From Microglena sp. YARC (Eukaryota > Chlorophyta > Chlorophyceae > Chlamydomonadales > Chlamydomonadaceae), in NCBI GenBank assembly GCA_022414725.1, contig CM039464.1, positions 9,004,278 to 9,068,277 of the forward strand: a stretch of 64,000 nt of DNA, read 5' to 3'. This document shows, piece after piece, positions 48,401 through 58,866 of this stretch. Numbering within the stretch: the stretch's first letter is position 1; the number at the start of each line of letters is the position of its first letter. Below the pieces are notes generated by a model. The model ran no database searches. It saw only the letters and a list, made by a program, of their open reading frames with translations, and was not told the DNA's origin. A program made the translations under genes and the position numbers.

Positions 48401-49880
48401 ACACACTAGCATAATCACACACACACACTAGGCATAAATACACACTAGGCATAATCACACACACACTAGGGCATAATCACAGACAGACTAGCATTTCACA
48501 CACTAGGCATAATCACGACACTAAGCATAATCACAGACTAGGCATAATGCATAATCACAGGGCATAATTACATAATCACACTAGGCATAATCACACACTA
48601 GCACATAATCACACACTAATCACACCACTAGGCATAATCACAGACTGGCATAATCATAATCACAGCACACTAGGCATAATTCACACACTAGGATAATCAC
48701 ACTACCGGCATAGCATAATCACACCGACTAGGCATAATCACAGACTAATCTACACCACGGCATAATCACACATAATCACACACTAGCTAATTAATCTAGG
48801 GCATAATCACACGGTAGGCCGACCACCACCATCTAGGCATAATCACACACTAGGCATAATCTCACACACTAGGCATAATCACAGGCACTAGGCATAATCA
48901 CAGCATAATCTAGGCATAATCACAGACTAGGCATAATCACACACTAGGCATAATCACACACTAGGCATAATCACACCATAATTCACTAGGCATAATCACA
49001 GGACTAGGCAGGCATAATCACACACTAATCACACACTAGGCATAATCACATCACTAGCATAATCACACACTAGGCATATATCACACAATCACAGACTAGC
49101 ATAATCACAGACATAGGCATAAGCAACAGACTAATCACACACTAGGCATAACACACCTACATAGACTAGGCATTAATCACACACTAGGCATAATCACACC
49201 AGGCATAATCACACCCACTAGGCATAATCACACACTAGGCATAAATCACACAGGGACTAGGCATAATCTACAGACTAGGCATTAATCACACACTAGGCAT
49301 AATCACAGGGACACTAATCACACACTAGCATAATCACACACACTAGGCATAATCACACACTAATCACACACTAGGCATAATCACACACTAGGCATAATCA
49401 CACACTAGACTAATCCACACACTAGCATTAATCAACACTAGCATAATCACACACAGGATAATCACAGGACTAGGCATAATCACACACTAGCATAATCAAC
49501 ACACTAGCATTTAATCACACACTAGCATAATCACACACTTAGCATAATCACACACTAGCACAACATCACAGCATAGGCATAACACCACACTAGGCATAAT
49601 TCACACACTAGCATTATCACACATAGGCATAATCACACACTAGGCATAATCACACACTAGGCATAATCACACACTAGGCTTAGGCATACACACACTAGGC
49701 ATAATCACACACTAGGCATAATCACACACTAGGATAATCATAGCATCACAGACTAGGCATAAATCACAGACTAGGCATAATCACACACTAGCATAATCAC
49801 ACACTAGCATAATCACACACTAGGCATAATCACCACACTAATCACACACTAGGCATAATCACAGACTCACAGACTAGACA
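39490..49880. repeat. 17-bp satellite, ~10.4 kb, inside intron E-F
   Basis: Roughly 600 copies of AGGCATAATCACACACT or AGGCATAATCACAGACT (C or G at one position). The first ~4 kb is orderly. Beyond ~43,770, and especially 47-49.8 kb, truncated units and indels multiply. No coding capacity (stops in each frame). Not a CRISPR, since units abut with no spacers. Confidence 0.98.
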
Positions 49881-50033
49881 TAATCACAGACTCTGACACT
49901 GAGCATAATCACAGTGCAAATCCAGCACCTGTGCATAGAATGGTTTTGGATTTGATTGCCCCATGTTTTTTCCTCTTATGTGAGTACGGTACAGGCAGTA
50001 AAAAAGGGTTATGATGACATATGGACTGTTTGA
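49881..50033 (-). repeat. Distal copy of the exon F acceptor junction
   Basis: CAGACTCTGACACTGAGC, CCAGCACCTGTGCAT and TTTTGGATTTGATTGC match 39,361-39,430, so the same junction fragment brackets the satellite on both sides. Confidence 0.8.
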
Positions 50034-50445
50034 GTGACCCATACCTCCATGTATAAAAAGTATATGAGTACCGGTGCAGGAGTAAAAATATCAAGTCCTA
50101 TGCAGCGTCGCAAGCAACGCGGAAATTTGGCGGAGTGTGTTGGCAACGGAACGAAAGGTGGCAACCATGGAGCTGACCGAAGCGACTTAGTTATGCGACC
50201 ATTGCCTGACGTGTCAGGCTGCAAGTTTTCCCCCGGTCAAATGGACAAATGGGTAAACATTGGGGCTCCCGCCCTCTTGAAGAGGGGGCTCGCCAAAAAA
50301 CTCAACGTGATCCAGCGTGATCCCTTAACAAAAACTGATGGGGGCTGACCCCCCCCCCCCCCCCCCCCCCCCTTCAATATAAATAAGAGGCACGACTTGA
50401 AATACCGTGTATTAGTACAGTAGTATATACTATCGTATACCTATT
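50034..50445 (+). other. Unrecognised plus-strand frame and poly-C repeat in intron E-F
   Basis: A 104-codon plus-strand frame (50,034-50,348) encodes a basic peptide (SPMQRRKQRGNLAECVG ... FSPGQMDKWVNIGAPALLKR). It is more protein-like in composition than its surroundings, but I recognise no family. It ends at GGGGGCTGACCCCC and a poly-C run, followed by AATAAGAGGCACGACTTGA, a segment shared with 3,828-3,905. It may be the end of an uncharacterised mobile element. Confidence 0.4.
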
Positions 50446-51778
50446 ACCAGTCCAACCTACATGCACGTTGCCAGGGCCCTGGTTGTTTGTCCAGCCAGGG
50501 AGTGCCTAACTTCCTAGGGTCGCCTTGAGACCAGTACAGTAGTATATACTATTGTATACAGATAACCAGTCCAACCTTCATGCACGTTGCCAGGGCCCTG
50601 GTTGCCGTTTGCTTGCACTGTTGCCAACCACCAATAACATTCCGTATACACGTGTACAACATCTTATTCATATAAACGTGACAACCTACCTGCATGCGTC
50701 AGGGCCCTGGTTGTTTGTTCAGTCAGGAGGTGCCTAGGGTCGCCTTGAGACCAGTACAGTAGTATATTAGTATATACTAGCGTATACATATAACCAGTGC
50801 AACCTACCTGCTCGTTGCCAGGGCTCTGGTTGTTTGTCCAGCCAGGAGGTGCCTAGGGTCGCCTTGAGACCAGTTCGGTAGGCATCATATACTATTGTGT
50901 TCAGATAACCAGTCCAACCTACATGCACGTTGCCTTGAGACCAGTTCGGTAGTATATAAAATAGTATACAGATAACCAGTCCAACCTACCTGAACGCTGT
51001 CATGGCCCTGGTAGCCAATTTGCTTGCACTGTGGACAACCACAATAACATACCGTATATTAGTATATACAATATTATACATGTATCCAGCCCAACCTACA
51101 TGCACGCTGTCATGGCCCTAGTTGCCAATTTGTTTGCACTGGGGCCAACCACAATAACATATTGTATATTAGTACAGGATTAGTATATACAATATTATAC
51201 ATATAACCAGCCCAACCCACCTGAACGTTGTCAGGGCCCTAATAGCCAATTTGCTTGCACTTGCACCAACCACCAATAACATACCGCATGTAATTGTACA
51301 ACATCTTATACATATAACCAGCCCAACCCACCTGAACATTGGCTGGGCCCTGGTAGCCAATTTGCTTGCACTGGGGCCAACCACCAATAACATATCGCAT
51401 GTAATTGTACAACATCTGTATACATATTAACCAACCCAAAACCTACCTGCACGTTGCCAGGGCCCTGGTAGCCGTTTGCAGTGCACTGGCGCCAACCACC
51501 AATAACATACCGCATGTAATTGTACAACATCTTATACATATAACCAACCCAACCTACCTGAACATTGTCAGGGCCCTGGTTGTTTGTTCAGCCGGCAGGT
51601 GCCTAGGGTTGATTTAAGACCAGTACGGCAGTATATACAAAAGTATACATATGACCAGCCCAACCTACCTGCACGTTGCCAGGGCCCTGGTTGCTGTTTG
51701 CTTGCACTTGCACCAACCACCAATAACATACCGCATGTAATTGTACAACATCTTATACATATAACCAGCCCAACCTAC
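50446..51778 (-). repeat. Intron E-F: 110-118 bp array of exon E donor junction copies (12)
   Basis: Twelve copies of the exon E end and donor precede the genuine one at 51,779. On the plus strand the phrase CCAACCTACCTGCACGTTGC and variants occurs near 50,453, 50,571, 50,681, 50,799, 50,917, 50,982, 51,091, 51,213, 51,325, 51,434, 51,550 and 51,661. Minus-strand reading is GNQGPGNVQ|GTAGGTTGG. Spacers hold GTATATACTA phrases or the TTTGCTTGCACTGGGGCCAA phrase that is also dispersed at ~31,170 and ~57,460. Confidence 0.93.
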
Positions 51779-52006
51779 CTGAACATTGTCAGGGCCCTGG
51801 TTGCCGTTTGCAGTACGAGCTTTTAAAAGCTCGTCCCTATCACGAACAGACTCAAACTGCTTGATGAGCTCGTCGGAAGCATGGGCTTGGGCGAAGGCGG
51901 CATTGAATTCGGCCCTCGTAATATAATCATCCTGGTCCACGTCCATGTCCTGAAGGGATCCAAACAGCTCTGACTGCTCTTCCTTTGTCAAACTTGGAAA
52001 GATGCC
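51779..52006 (-). CDS. EF-hand gene exon E: fourth EF-hand
   Basis: 228 bp (76 codons, phase 0 both sides), acceptor GTCTCCAG, donor GTTCAG|GTAGGT. Encodes residues ~480-555: FPSLTKEEQSELFGSLQ, then the EF loop DVDQDDYITRAE with acidic or oxygen ligands at positions 1, 3, 5 and 9 and Glu at 12 (canonical Ca-binding loop). An exiting helix and KARTANGNQGPDNVQ follow. It pairs with the third EF-hand in exon D. Confidence 0.9.
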
Positions 52007-52912
52007 CTGGAGACACAGCGTGGGGGTGGTGATAGTGTGGGGGAATACAAAGAGTGGGATGGGGTGAGGGTTGATGGTGGTGAGATACAGGGTGGTGTGT
52101 GTATGTGTGTGTATGGGGTGGTGGGGTGGGGAGAGATACAAGGGTGGGGGTAATGGAGGGTGATGTTTTTCTTCGGCCTGTTATGCCGGTGTCTTGTAGG
52201 GGGGGGGGGTAACCCATTTTACTGCGTGCTGGGGGGGGGAGGGGGGGGGGGGGGGGGGGGGAGATACAAGGGGTGGCATTAATTCTGTTCGTTAAACGAC
52301 AATCCCGCGCTCTAAAGAACCGTGGGACGTGGTGATTGGTGTGGGGGATACAAAGGGTGGGGTGGGGGTGGTGGGTGATGGTGTTGACGCGCGGGGTGAT
52401 GGGTACAAGGATGTGGGGTGTGTATGTGTGTGTGTGTGTGTGTGTGTGCGTGTGTGTGTGTTGGGGGGGGGGGGGGGGGGGGGGGGGGCGGTGGCGAGAT
52501 ACAGGCTGGGGGGGCGATAGTGTTTACCTAACAGTGTTCAATCTGTGGGCAGGGCTAGTGGGGGGGGGAATGAAGGGTGGGGGTGGGGGGTAATGGTGGT
52601 GAGATACAATATGTGGTGTGTGTGTGTGTGTGTGTGTTGTGTGTGTGTGTGTGATGTGTGGTGTGTGGTGTGTGTGTGTGTGGTGTGTGTGTGTGGTGTG
52701 TGTGTGTGTGTGTGTGGGTGTGTGTGTGTGTGTGTGTGTGTGCGTGTGTGTGTGTGTGTGAAACACTTTTCTTTACCAGTACATAAATACAAGCACACAA
52801 CCCCACACCTTCAGCATTTGTCATTGCTCGGCATGGTTCCATTGCCTGTCCTTGCCATATTGGCCAAACACTTTTTATACCAGTACATACATACGAACAC
52901 ACAACCCCACAC
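52007..52912 (-). repeat. Intron D-E: G-runs, (TG)n tracts and one exon D donor copy
   Basis: 52,020-52,600 is GGTGGGG-rich with long G runs (52,200-52,210, ~52,230-52,261, ~52,464-52,488). 52,615-52,760 is (TG)n. 52,790-52,862 is a copy of the exon D donor edge (minus strand GGAACCATGCCGAGCA, CTGAAG|GTGTGGGG). No acceptor copy for exon E is seen. A piece at ~52,280-52,330 is unassigned. Confidence 0.88.
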
Positions 52913-53165
52913 CTTCAGCATTCGCCACTGCTCGGCATGGTTCCATTGCCCGTCCTCGTCCTTGTCGTATCGGTCAAACACCTCCTCAGCAGTCACTTCC
53001 TCCGACACCATAATGAAGGCGACACGGATAAGGACCATCTGGGCCTCCAAGTGCTCCTTAAGCTGAATCAGTGAGCCCGCAGTCTTGCCCGCTTTTAGGG
53101 CGCTGGATAGGTGCTTGTATGAAACTGTTTGGTCGCCATCGGAATCCAACATCAGCTGCAGGTAC
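52913..53165 (-). CDS. EF-hand gene exon D: second (degenerate) and third EF-hands
   Basis: 253 bp, acceptor CTGCACAG, donor CTGAAG|GTGTGG; phase 2 in, 0 out. Encodes residues ~396-479. EF loop 2 is DSDGDQTVSYKH: ligands at 1, 3 and 5 but Gln at position 6 and His at 12, so probably weak or non-binding. A helix follows (LSSALKAGKTAGSLIQL, KEHLEAQMVLIRVAFIMV, SEEVTAEEVFDRY), then EF loop 3 DKDEDGQWNHAE, canonical with Glu at 12. Starting the exon at GTACCTGCAG rather than at the later CTGATG keeps the frame from exon C. Confidence 0.9.
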
Positions 53166-53707
53166 CTGTGCAGGGTATGTGGGTGGGTGTGGGGGAGGGT
53201 GACGAGCAGTAGCTGGGTGCTTGTAGGAGAGGTTGGGGGGAGGTTGAAGGTGAGAGCTGAATCAGTGAGCCTGCAGTCTTGCCCGCCTTCAGGGCGCTAG
53301 ATAGGTGCTTGTATGAAACTGTTTGGTCGCCGTCGGAATCCAACATCAGCTGTAGGTACCTGTGCAGGGTATGTGGGTGGTGTGGGGGGAGGGTGACGAG
53401 CAGTAGCTGGGTGCTTGTAGGAGAGGTTGGGGGGAGGTTGAAGGTGAGAGCTGAATCAGTGAGCCTGCAGTCTTGCCCGCCTTCAGGGCGCTAGATAGGT
53501 GCTTGTATGAAACTGTTTGGTCGCCGTCGGAATCCAACATCAGCTGTAGGTACCTGTGTAGGATGTGTGCGTGTGTGTGTGGGGTGGGGTGGTTGTGTGG
53601 GTGTGTGATGGGGGTAAGGGGTGATGAGCAGTAGCTGGGTGCTTTGTATGAAATCGTTCGGTTGCCGTCGGAATTCAACATCAGCTGCAGGTACCTGTGT
53701 AGGGTGT

Positions 53708-53768
<61 letters not shown>

Positions 53769-55010
53769 TATGAGCAGTAGCTGTGTGCTTGTATGAAATC
53801 GTTTGGTTGCCGTCGGAATCCAACATTCAGCTGCAGGTACCTGGTAGGGTGTGTGTGTGAGTGTGTGTGTGTGCGTGTGTGTGTGTGTGTGTGTGTGCAT
53901 GTTGGGGGGGGGGGGGGTGAGGGGTGATATGAGCAGTAGCTGTGTGCTTGTATGAAATCGTTTGGTTGCCGTCGGAATCCGACATCAGCTGCAGGTACCT
54001 GTGTAGGGTGTGTGTGTGAGTGTGTGTGTGTGTGTGTGGGGGGGGGGGGGTTTTCATGGTAAAGGGGTGTGATGAGCAGTAGCTGTGTGCTTGTATGAAA
54101 TCGTTTGGTTGCTGTCGGAATCCGACATCAGCTGCAGGTACCTGTGTTAGGATGTGTGGGTCCTTGTGGGTGTGGGGTGGGTGGGGTGTGAGGTGTGAGG
54201 GGTTATGAGCAGTAGCTGGGGTGCCTGTAGGAGAGGTTGGGGGAGGTTGAAGGTGAGAGCTTTATCAGTGAGCCCGCAGTTTCTTACCCGCCTTCAGGGG
54301 TGCTGGATAGGTGCTTGTATGAAACTGTTGGTCGCCGTCGGAATCCAACATCAGCTGTAGGTACTGTGTAGGATGTGTGCTAGTGTGTGTGGGGGGGTGG
54401 GAGGGTGGGGGTGCGTGAGGGGTGATGAGCAGTAGCTGGTGCTTGTATGAAACTGTTTTGGTCGCCGTCGGAATCCAACATCAGCTGCAGGTGACTGCTG
54501 TAGGGTGTGTGTGGTGGGGGGGGGGGGGGGGGGGGGGAGGGGTGAATGAGCGATGGCGGACGACGCAGGGAGGTGGTGCTGCTGTATGTGGCGGGCGGGG
54601 TAAACTGGGGGCGAAGGGGGGGCACCTTTGGTCGGCTAAAGATGCATGTGGAGGCGCGAGCTGACGCCGAGAGGACTCGGAATGAGCCTTGTCTTGTAAC
54701 TGTGTTGGTCGCCGTCGGATCAGCTGTAGGTACCTGTGTAGGATGTGTGCGTGTGTTGTGGGGGGGTGGTGGTGTGTGTGGGGGGGTGAGGGGTGATGAG
54801 CAGTAGCTGGGTGCTTGTATGAAATCGTTTGAGTTGCCGTCGGAATCCAACATCAGCTGCAAGTACCTGTGTAGGATGTGTGGGTGTGGGTGTGGGGGTG
54901 GTGGGGTGGTGAGGGGGTGGGGGGTTGATGAGCAGTAGCTGGGTGCTTGTATGAAATCGTTAACTCGCTGTCGCGAATTCTAACATCAGTTGCAGGTACC
55001 TGTGCAGGGT

Positions 55011-55041
<31 letters not shown>

Positions 55042-55130
55042 GTGAGGGGTGATGAGCAGTAGCTGTGGTGGTGCCTGTATGAAATCGCTTGGTTTGCCGT
55101 CGGAAATCCAACATCAGGTTACCTGTGTAG
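53166..55130 (-). repeat. Intron C-D: about 12 copies of the exon D acceptor junction
   Basis: Minus-strand CACAG|GTACCTGCAGCTGATG or close variants recur beside plus-strand sites near 53,356, 53,550, 53,691, 53,836, 53,995, 54,137, 54,359, 54,489, 54,729, 54,862, 54,996 and 55,118. The two copies nearest the real exon retain ~115 bp of it (through GSLIQL). The others keep ~50 bp (DSDGNQTISYK, many with synonymous-looking changes). Spacers are (TG)n or poly-G tracts and TGATGAGCAGTAGCTG. 54,545-54,705 is a unique-looking insert. Confidence 0.93.
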
Positions 55131-55887
55131 GTGTGTGGAGGTGTGTGTGGGGTGGTGGTGGTGGGGGGGGTTTGGGGTTGTGGGTGGTGGTGTGTGTGTG
55201 GTGCGTATGTGTGTGGTGTGGGGTGTGGTGTGGTGTGGGGGGTAGGGGGGGGCCCACAACTCCGCCGCGTCCAGCAGGTCATCGCCATCCATTTCCGCCT
55301 CATTGAACAAGTCCACCAGCCTACCCAACACGAGACACCCCCAACAAAAACACCATCACCACCACCTGTTCCAACATGGTACCTTAAGCTCTCAGAACCC
55401 GCCCCCGGCACAAGCTTCAACAGCAGGCTGTACAGCTCCTTAGCGTCAAGCAGGCCATCACCATCCATGTCTGCCCCATTAAACAAGTCCACCAGCCTAC
55501 CCTACATGAGACACCACCACCACCACCACCTCTTCCGAACAAGAAACCTCAAGCTCTCGGTCCCCGCCTCCGGCACAAGCTTCAATAGCAGGCTGTGCAA
55601 CTCCTTTGCTTCCAGCATGCCATCGCCTTCCATGTCTGCCCCATCGAACAAGTCCACCAGCCTACCCCACATGAGACACCACCACCACCACCACCTCTTC
55701 CGAACAAGAGACCTCAAGCTCTCAGTCCCCGCCTCCGGCACAAGCTTCAACAGCCGGCTGTACAGCTCCTCTGCGTCCAGCAGGCCATCGCCATCCCTGT
55801 CTGCCCCATTGTACAAGTCCACCAGCCTACCCTACATGCGACACCACTACCGCCACCATCACCACCACCTGTTCCAAACAACGTTAC
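55131..55887 (-). repeat. Intron C-D: four copies of the exon C EF-hand end with donors
   Basis: Copies of the last ~115 bp of exon C lie at about 55,240-55,335 (partial), 55,376-55,500, 55,541-55,670 and 55,705-55,830. Three keep an open EF-hand frame (DLFNGADMDGDGLLDAKELY; variants DMEGDGMLEAKE and DRDGDGLLDAEE) and an AG|GT donor. The repeat spacing holds CACCACCACC tracts. Skipped or used alternatively, these would be extra EF-hand cassettes. Confidence 0.9.
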
Positions 55888-56264
55888 CTCAAGCTCTCAG
55901 TCCCCGCCTCCGGCACAAGCTTCAGCAGCAGGCTGTACAACTCCTTAGCGTCAAGCAGGCCATTGCCATCCGTGTCTGCCTCATTGAACAAGTCCTCAAG
56001 ATGACTTTGGCTATCTTCCAGAGACGCCCGCAGCTGGCCGAAGATGTCTGGCATCGGTGCAAAGATCCCCGGCTCTCCTTGGAGGTCCCCGCAGCCGGGT
56101 GCAGGGGCTACTGGCGAGCCACTCAAACTCTTTGAGTGTTGGTATTCCCTATCATGATCATACGTCTGGTCTTCGTAGTTCTGTCCGTACTCCTTGACAG
56201 CCTCCTTCGGCGCTCTCGCATTCATCCTTTTCATCTCTTCCTCCAGCTTGGGCACCGGCAGCAC
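55888..56264 (-). CDS. EF-hand gene exon C: linker and first EF-hand
   Basis: 377 bp, acceptor TTTATCAG, donor TTGAG|GTAACG; phase 0 in, 2 out. Encodes residues ~270-394: VLPVPKLEEEMKRMNARAPK, EAVKEYGQNYEDQTYDHDRE, a Gly/Pro segment, FGQLRASLEDSQSHLEDLFN, then EF loop 1 DTDGNGLLDAKE (ligands at 1, 3, 5 and 9, Gly at 6, Glu at 12; canonical) and ELYSLLLKLVPEAGTESL. Opens the four-EF-hand module completed by exons D and E. Confidence 0.9.
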
Positions 56265-57340
56265 CTGATAAATAAATAGATACATAAATAAATGGATAAA
56301 TACATGAATGCATAAAAATACATAAATAATAAATACATAGTTATGTCCGCACTCCTTGACTGCCTCCTTCGGCGCCCTTGCGTTCATCCTCTTCATCTCC
56401 TCCTCCAGCTTGGGCACAGGCAGCACCAATCAATAAATATATGCATAAATAAATGGATAAATAAATAAATGCATACAAATAAATAAATAGCGTTGTCCAT
56501 ACTCCTTGACTGCCTCCTTCGGCGCCCTTGCGTTCATCCTCTTCATCTCCTCCTCCAGCTTGGGCACAGGCAGCACCAATCAATAAATATATGCATAAAT
56601 AAATGGATAAATAAATAAATGCATACAAATAAAGAAATAGCGTTGTCCATACTCCTTGACTGCCTCCTTCGGCGCCCTTGCGTTCATCCTCTTCATGTCC
56701 TCCTCCAGCTTGGGCACAGGCAGCACCAATCAATAAATATATGCATAAATAAGTGGATAAATAAATAAATGCATACAAATAAATAAATAGCGTTGTCCAT
56801 ACTCCTTGACTGCCTCCTTCGGCGCCCTTGCGTTCATCCTCTTCATGTCCTCCTCCAGCTTGGGCACAGGCAGCACCAATCAATAAATATATGCATAAAT
56901 AAATGGAAAAATAAATAAATGCATACAAATAAATAAATAGCGCTGTCCATACTCCTTGACTGCCTCCTTGGGCGCCCTTGCGTTCATCCACTTCATCTCC
57001 TCCTCCAGCTTGGGCACAGGCAGCACCAATCAATAAATATATGCATAAATAAATGGATAAATAAATAAATGCATACAAATAAATAAATAGCGATGTCCGT
57101 ACTCCTTGACTGCCTCCTTCGGCGCCCTTGCGTTCATCCTCTTCATCTCCTCCTCCAGCTTGGGCACAGGCAGCACCAAATAAATAATTAGATACATAAA
57201 TAAATGGATAAATACGTAAATGCATAAAAATGCATAAATAAATACACAGTTATGTCCGTACTCCTTGACAGCCTCCTTCGGCGCCCTCGCGTTCATCCTC
57301 TTCATCTTCTCCTCCAGCTTGGGAACCGGCAGCACCTGAT
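56265..57340 (-). repeat. Intron B-C: 150-bp array of seven exon C starts
   Basis: Seven further copies of the first ~90 bp of exon C (minus strand CTGCCTGTGCCCAAGCTGGA...) lie between 56,341 and 57,336, the inner ones at exactly 150-bp spacing. Spacers are AAATAAAT-rich. The distal copy (57,336) keeps the acceptor TATCAG|GTG. The six copies nearer the real exon read ATTGATTG|GTG or TATTTG|GTG and have lost the AG. Frames stay open because 150 is a multiple of 3. Confidence 0.95.
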
Positions 57341-57840
57341 AAATATATAAACAATTAAACAAATACATAAATACATCAATAAATACACAAACGCATAAAT
57401 AAACACATACATAAATTAAAAGTACGCCTTATTACAATGTGTGAGGCTGAGGGGGCCAGCCCGTTTGCTTGCACTGGGGCAAACCACCGAAGCACCTGAT
57501 AATCAATTATCAATAATCATATAATTAAATTATCAATATCCCACAAACTCAGGGCCCACGTTGGTAAAACGATTATTTGGGGTTCAGTTCATCAGCGTTT
57601 TTTCTGTTTTAGCCTCTCTTCACATCATGGTTGGGCAAGTCCCTTTAGCCTATTTGGCCCATCCTTGGACTATAACAATATACACACATACAGGCCTGTG
57701 CATACCCTTGGACTGTAACAACATACACACATACAGGTCTATGCATGTGCAGTTGCATTACCTTACGTCTTCCTTTAGTTTTCTCTGTTATGCAAATGCA
57801 TGTGACAGTCCTATCCTTGGTTGGCCGTGCCCTGTAAGTG
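57341..57840. repeat. Intron B-C: ATAA-rich DNA and dispersed repeats
   Basis: 57,341-57,420 is ATAAATACATA-rich. 57,420-57,495 is the TGAGGGGGCCAGCC...TTTGCTTGCACTGGGG dispersed repeat. 57,588-57,680 is a long copy of the GGTTCAGTTCA...GGTTGGGCAAGT...GGACTATAACA repeat, followed by ACACATAC units and a second short GGACTGTAACAACATACACA piece. Confidence 0.8.
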
Positions 57841-58450
57841 CACTGCTTTTGCATTTGTTTTGCATTTGTATTGTATTTGTGTCTGCTTTTGTATTTGTAT
57901 TGTATCTACACTGCTTTTGCATTCGTTTTGCATTTGTTTTGCATTTGTTTTGCATTTGTATTGTATTTGTAATTGTGTCTGGTTTTGTATTTGTATTGTA
58001 TCTATACTGCTTTTGCATTCGTTTTGCATTTGTTTTGCATTTGTATTGTATTTGTAATTGTGTCTGCTTTTGTATTTGTATTGTATCTACACTGCTTTTG
58101 CATTCGTTTTGCATTTGTTTTGCATTTGTTTTGCATTTGTATTGTATTTGTAATTGTGTCTGCTTTTGTATTTGTATTGTATCTATACTGCTTTTGCATT
58201 TGTTTTGCATTTGTATTGTATTTGTAATTGTGTCTGCTTTTTTAGTTGAATTGTATCTGCACTGCTTTTGCATTCGTTTTGCATTTGTTTTGCATTTGTA
58301 TTGTATTTATAATTGTTTCTGCTTTTGTATTTGTATTGTATCTGCACTGCTTTTGCCCTTGTTTTGCATTTGTTTGCATTTGTATTGTATTTGCATTTGC
58401 ATTTGTGTCTGCTTTTGTATTTGTATTGTATCTGCACTGCTATTGTATTG
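57841..58450. repeat. Intron B-C: TTTGCATTTGTATTGTATT minisatellite
   Basis: Irregular array of TTTTGCATTTG, TTTGTATTGTAT and TAATTGTGTCTGC modules making a ~90-bp higher-order unit (CACTGCTTTTGCATTCG marks starts near 57,910, 58,007, 58,090, 58,187 and 58,260). Open frames across it are artefacts of codon-like repetition. Confidence 0.92.
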
Positions 58451-58629
58451 TACTTGCTCACTGTGCTTTCAACCTGAGGACCCATGGTGCAGTGTTGATA
58501 AGACATCCATCCATCCATCCATCCATCCATCCATCCATCCATCCATTCATAAATTTACATATACAGATATAAATGCAAATATATACATTAACATTAAATA
58601 CAAATACACACATTTAAATACAACAATAA
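58451..58629. repeat. Intron B-C: (ATCC)n and hAT left flank
   Basis: 58,505-58,546 is (ATCC)n, then AT-rich DNA. The last 8 bases, AACAATAA (58,622-58,629), are the left target-site duplication of the transposon that follows. Confidence 0.85.
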
Positions 58630-58643
58630 TAGGGAGCGGCAAA

Positions 58644-58671
58644 GACCGATAGATCTATATAGATCTATCGG

Positions 58672-58673
<2 letters not shown>
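58644..58673. repeat. Perfect 30-bp palindrome, subterminal
   Basis: GACCGATAGATCTA followed by its exact reverse complement, around a central TA. A shorter imperfect palindrome built on ATAGATCTAT lies at the right end (~60,331-60,361). AGATCT cores occur in all the palindromes of the element, so it may be a repeated protein-binding site (inference). Confidence 0.95.
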
Positions 58674-58688
<15 letters not shown>

Positions 58689-58714
<26 letters not shown>

Positions 58715-58781
58715 TCGCGAAGCCGATAGATCTATCGACATCCCTTGTCCGACGCCCCCCCCGATCCCGATATATCTATCT

Positions 58782-58817
<36 letters not shown>

Positions 58818-58866
58818 GGATCGGGGGGGCGTCGGACAAGGATGTCGATAGATCTATCGGCTTCGC

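Noticed and set aside
39490..49880. 17-bp repeat considered as telomeric or CRISPR repeat
   Set aside because: Sequence is unlike telomere repeats, units abut without spacers, and it lies inside an intron.
53106..53155. Exon D starting at CTGATGTTGG behind CTGCAG
   Set aside because: Joining exon C (phase 2) there gives an immediate TGA; the acceptor 10 bases upstream (CACAG|GTACC) keeps frame and is the one conserved in the copies.
56341..57368. 294-codon minus-strand frame resembling a transmembrane repeat protein
   Set aside because: 150-bp array of exon C starts; the hydrophobic parts are AAATAAAT spacers translated.
57561..58652. 363-codon Cys/Phe/Val-rich plus-strand frame
   Set aside because: Translated TTTGCATTTGTATTG minisatellite; no protein signal.
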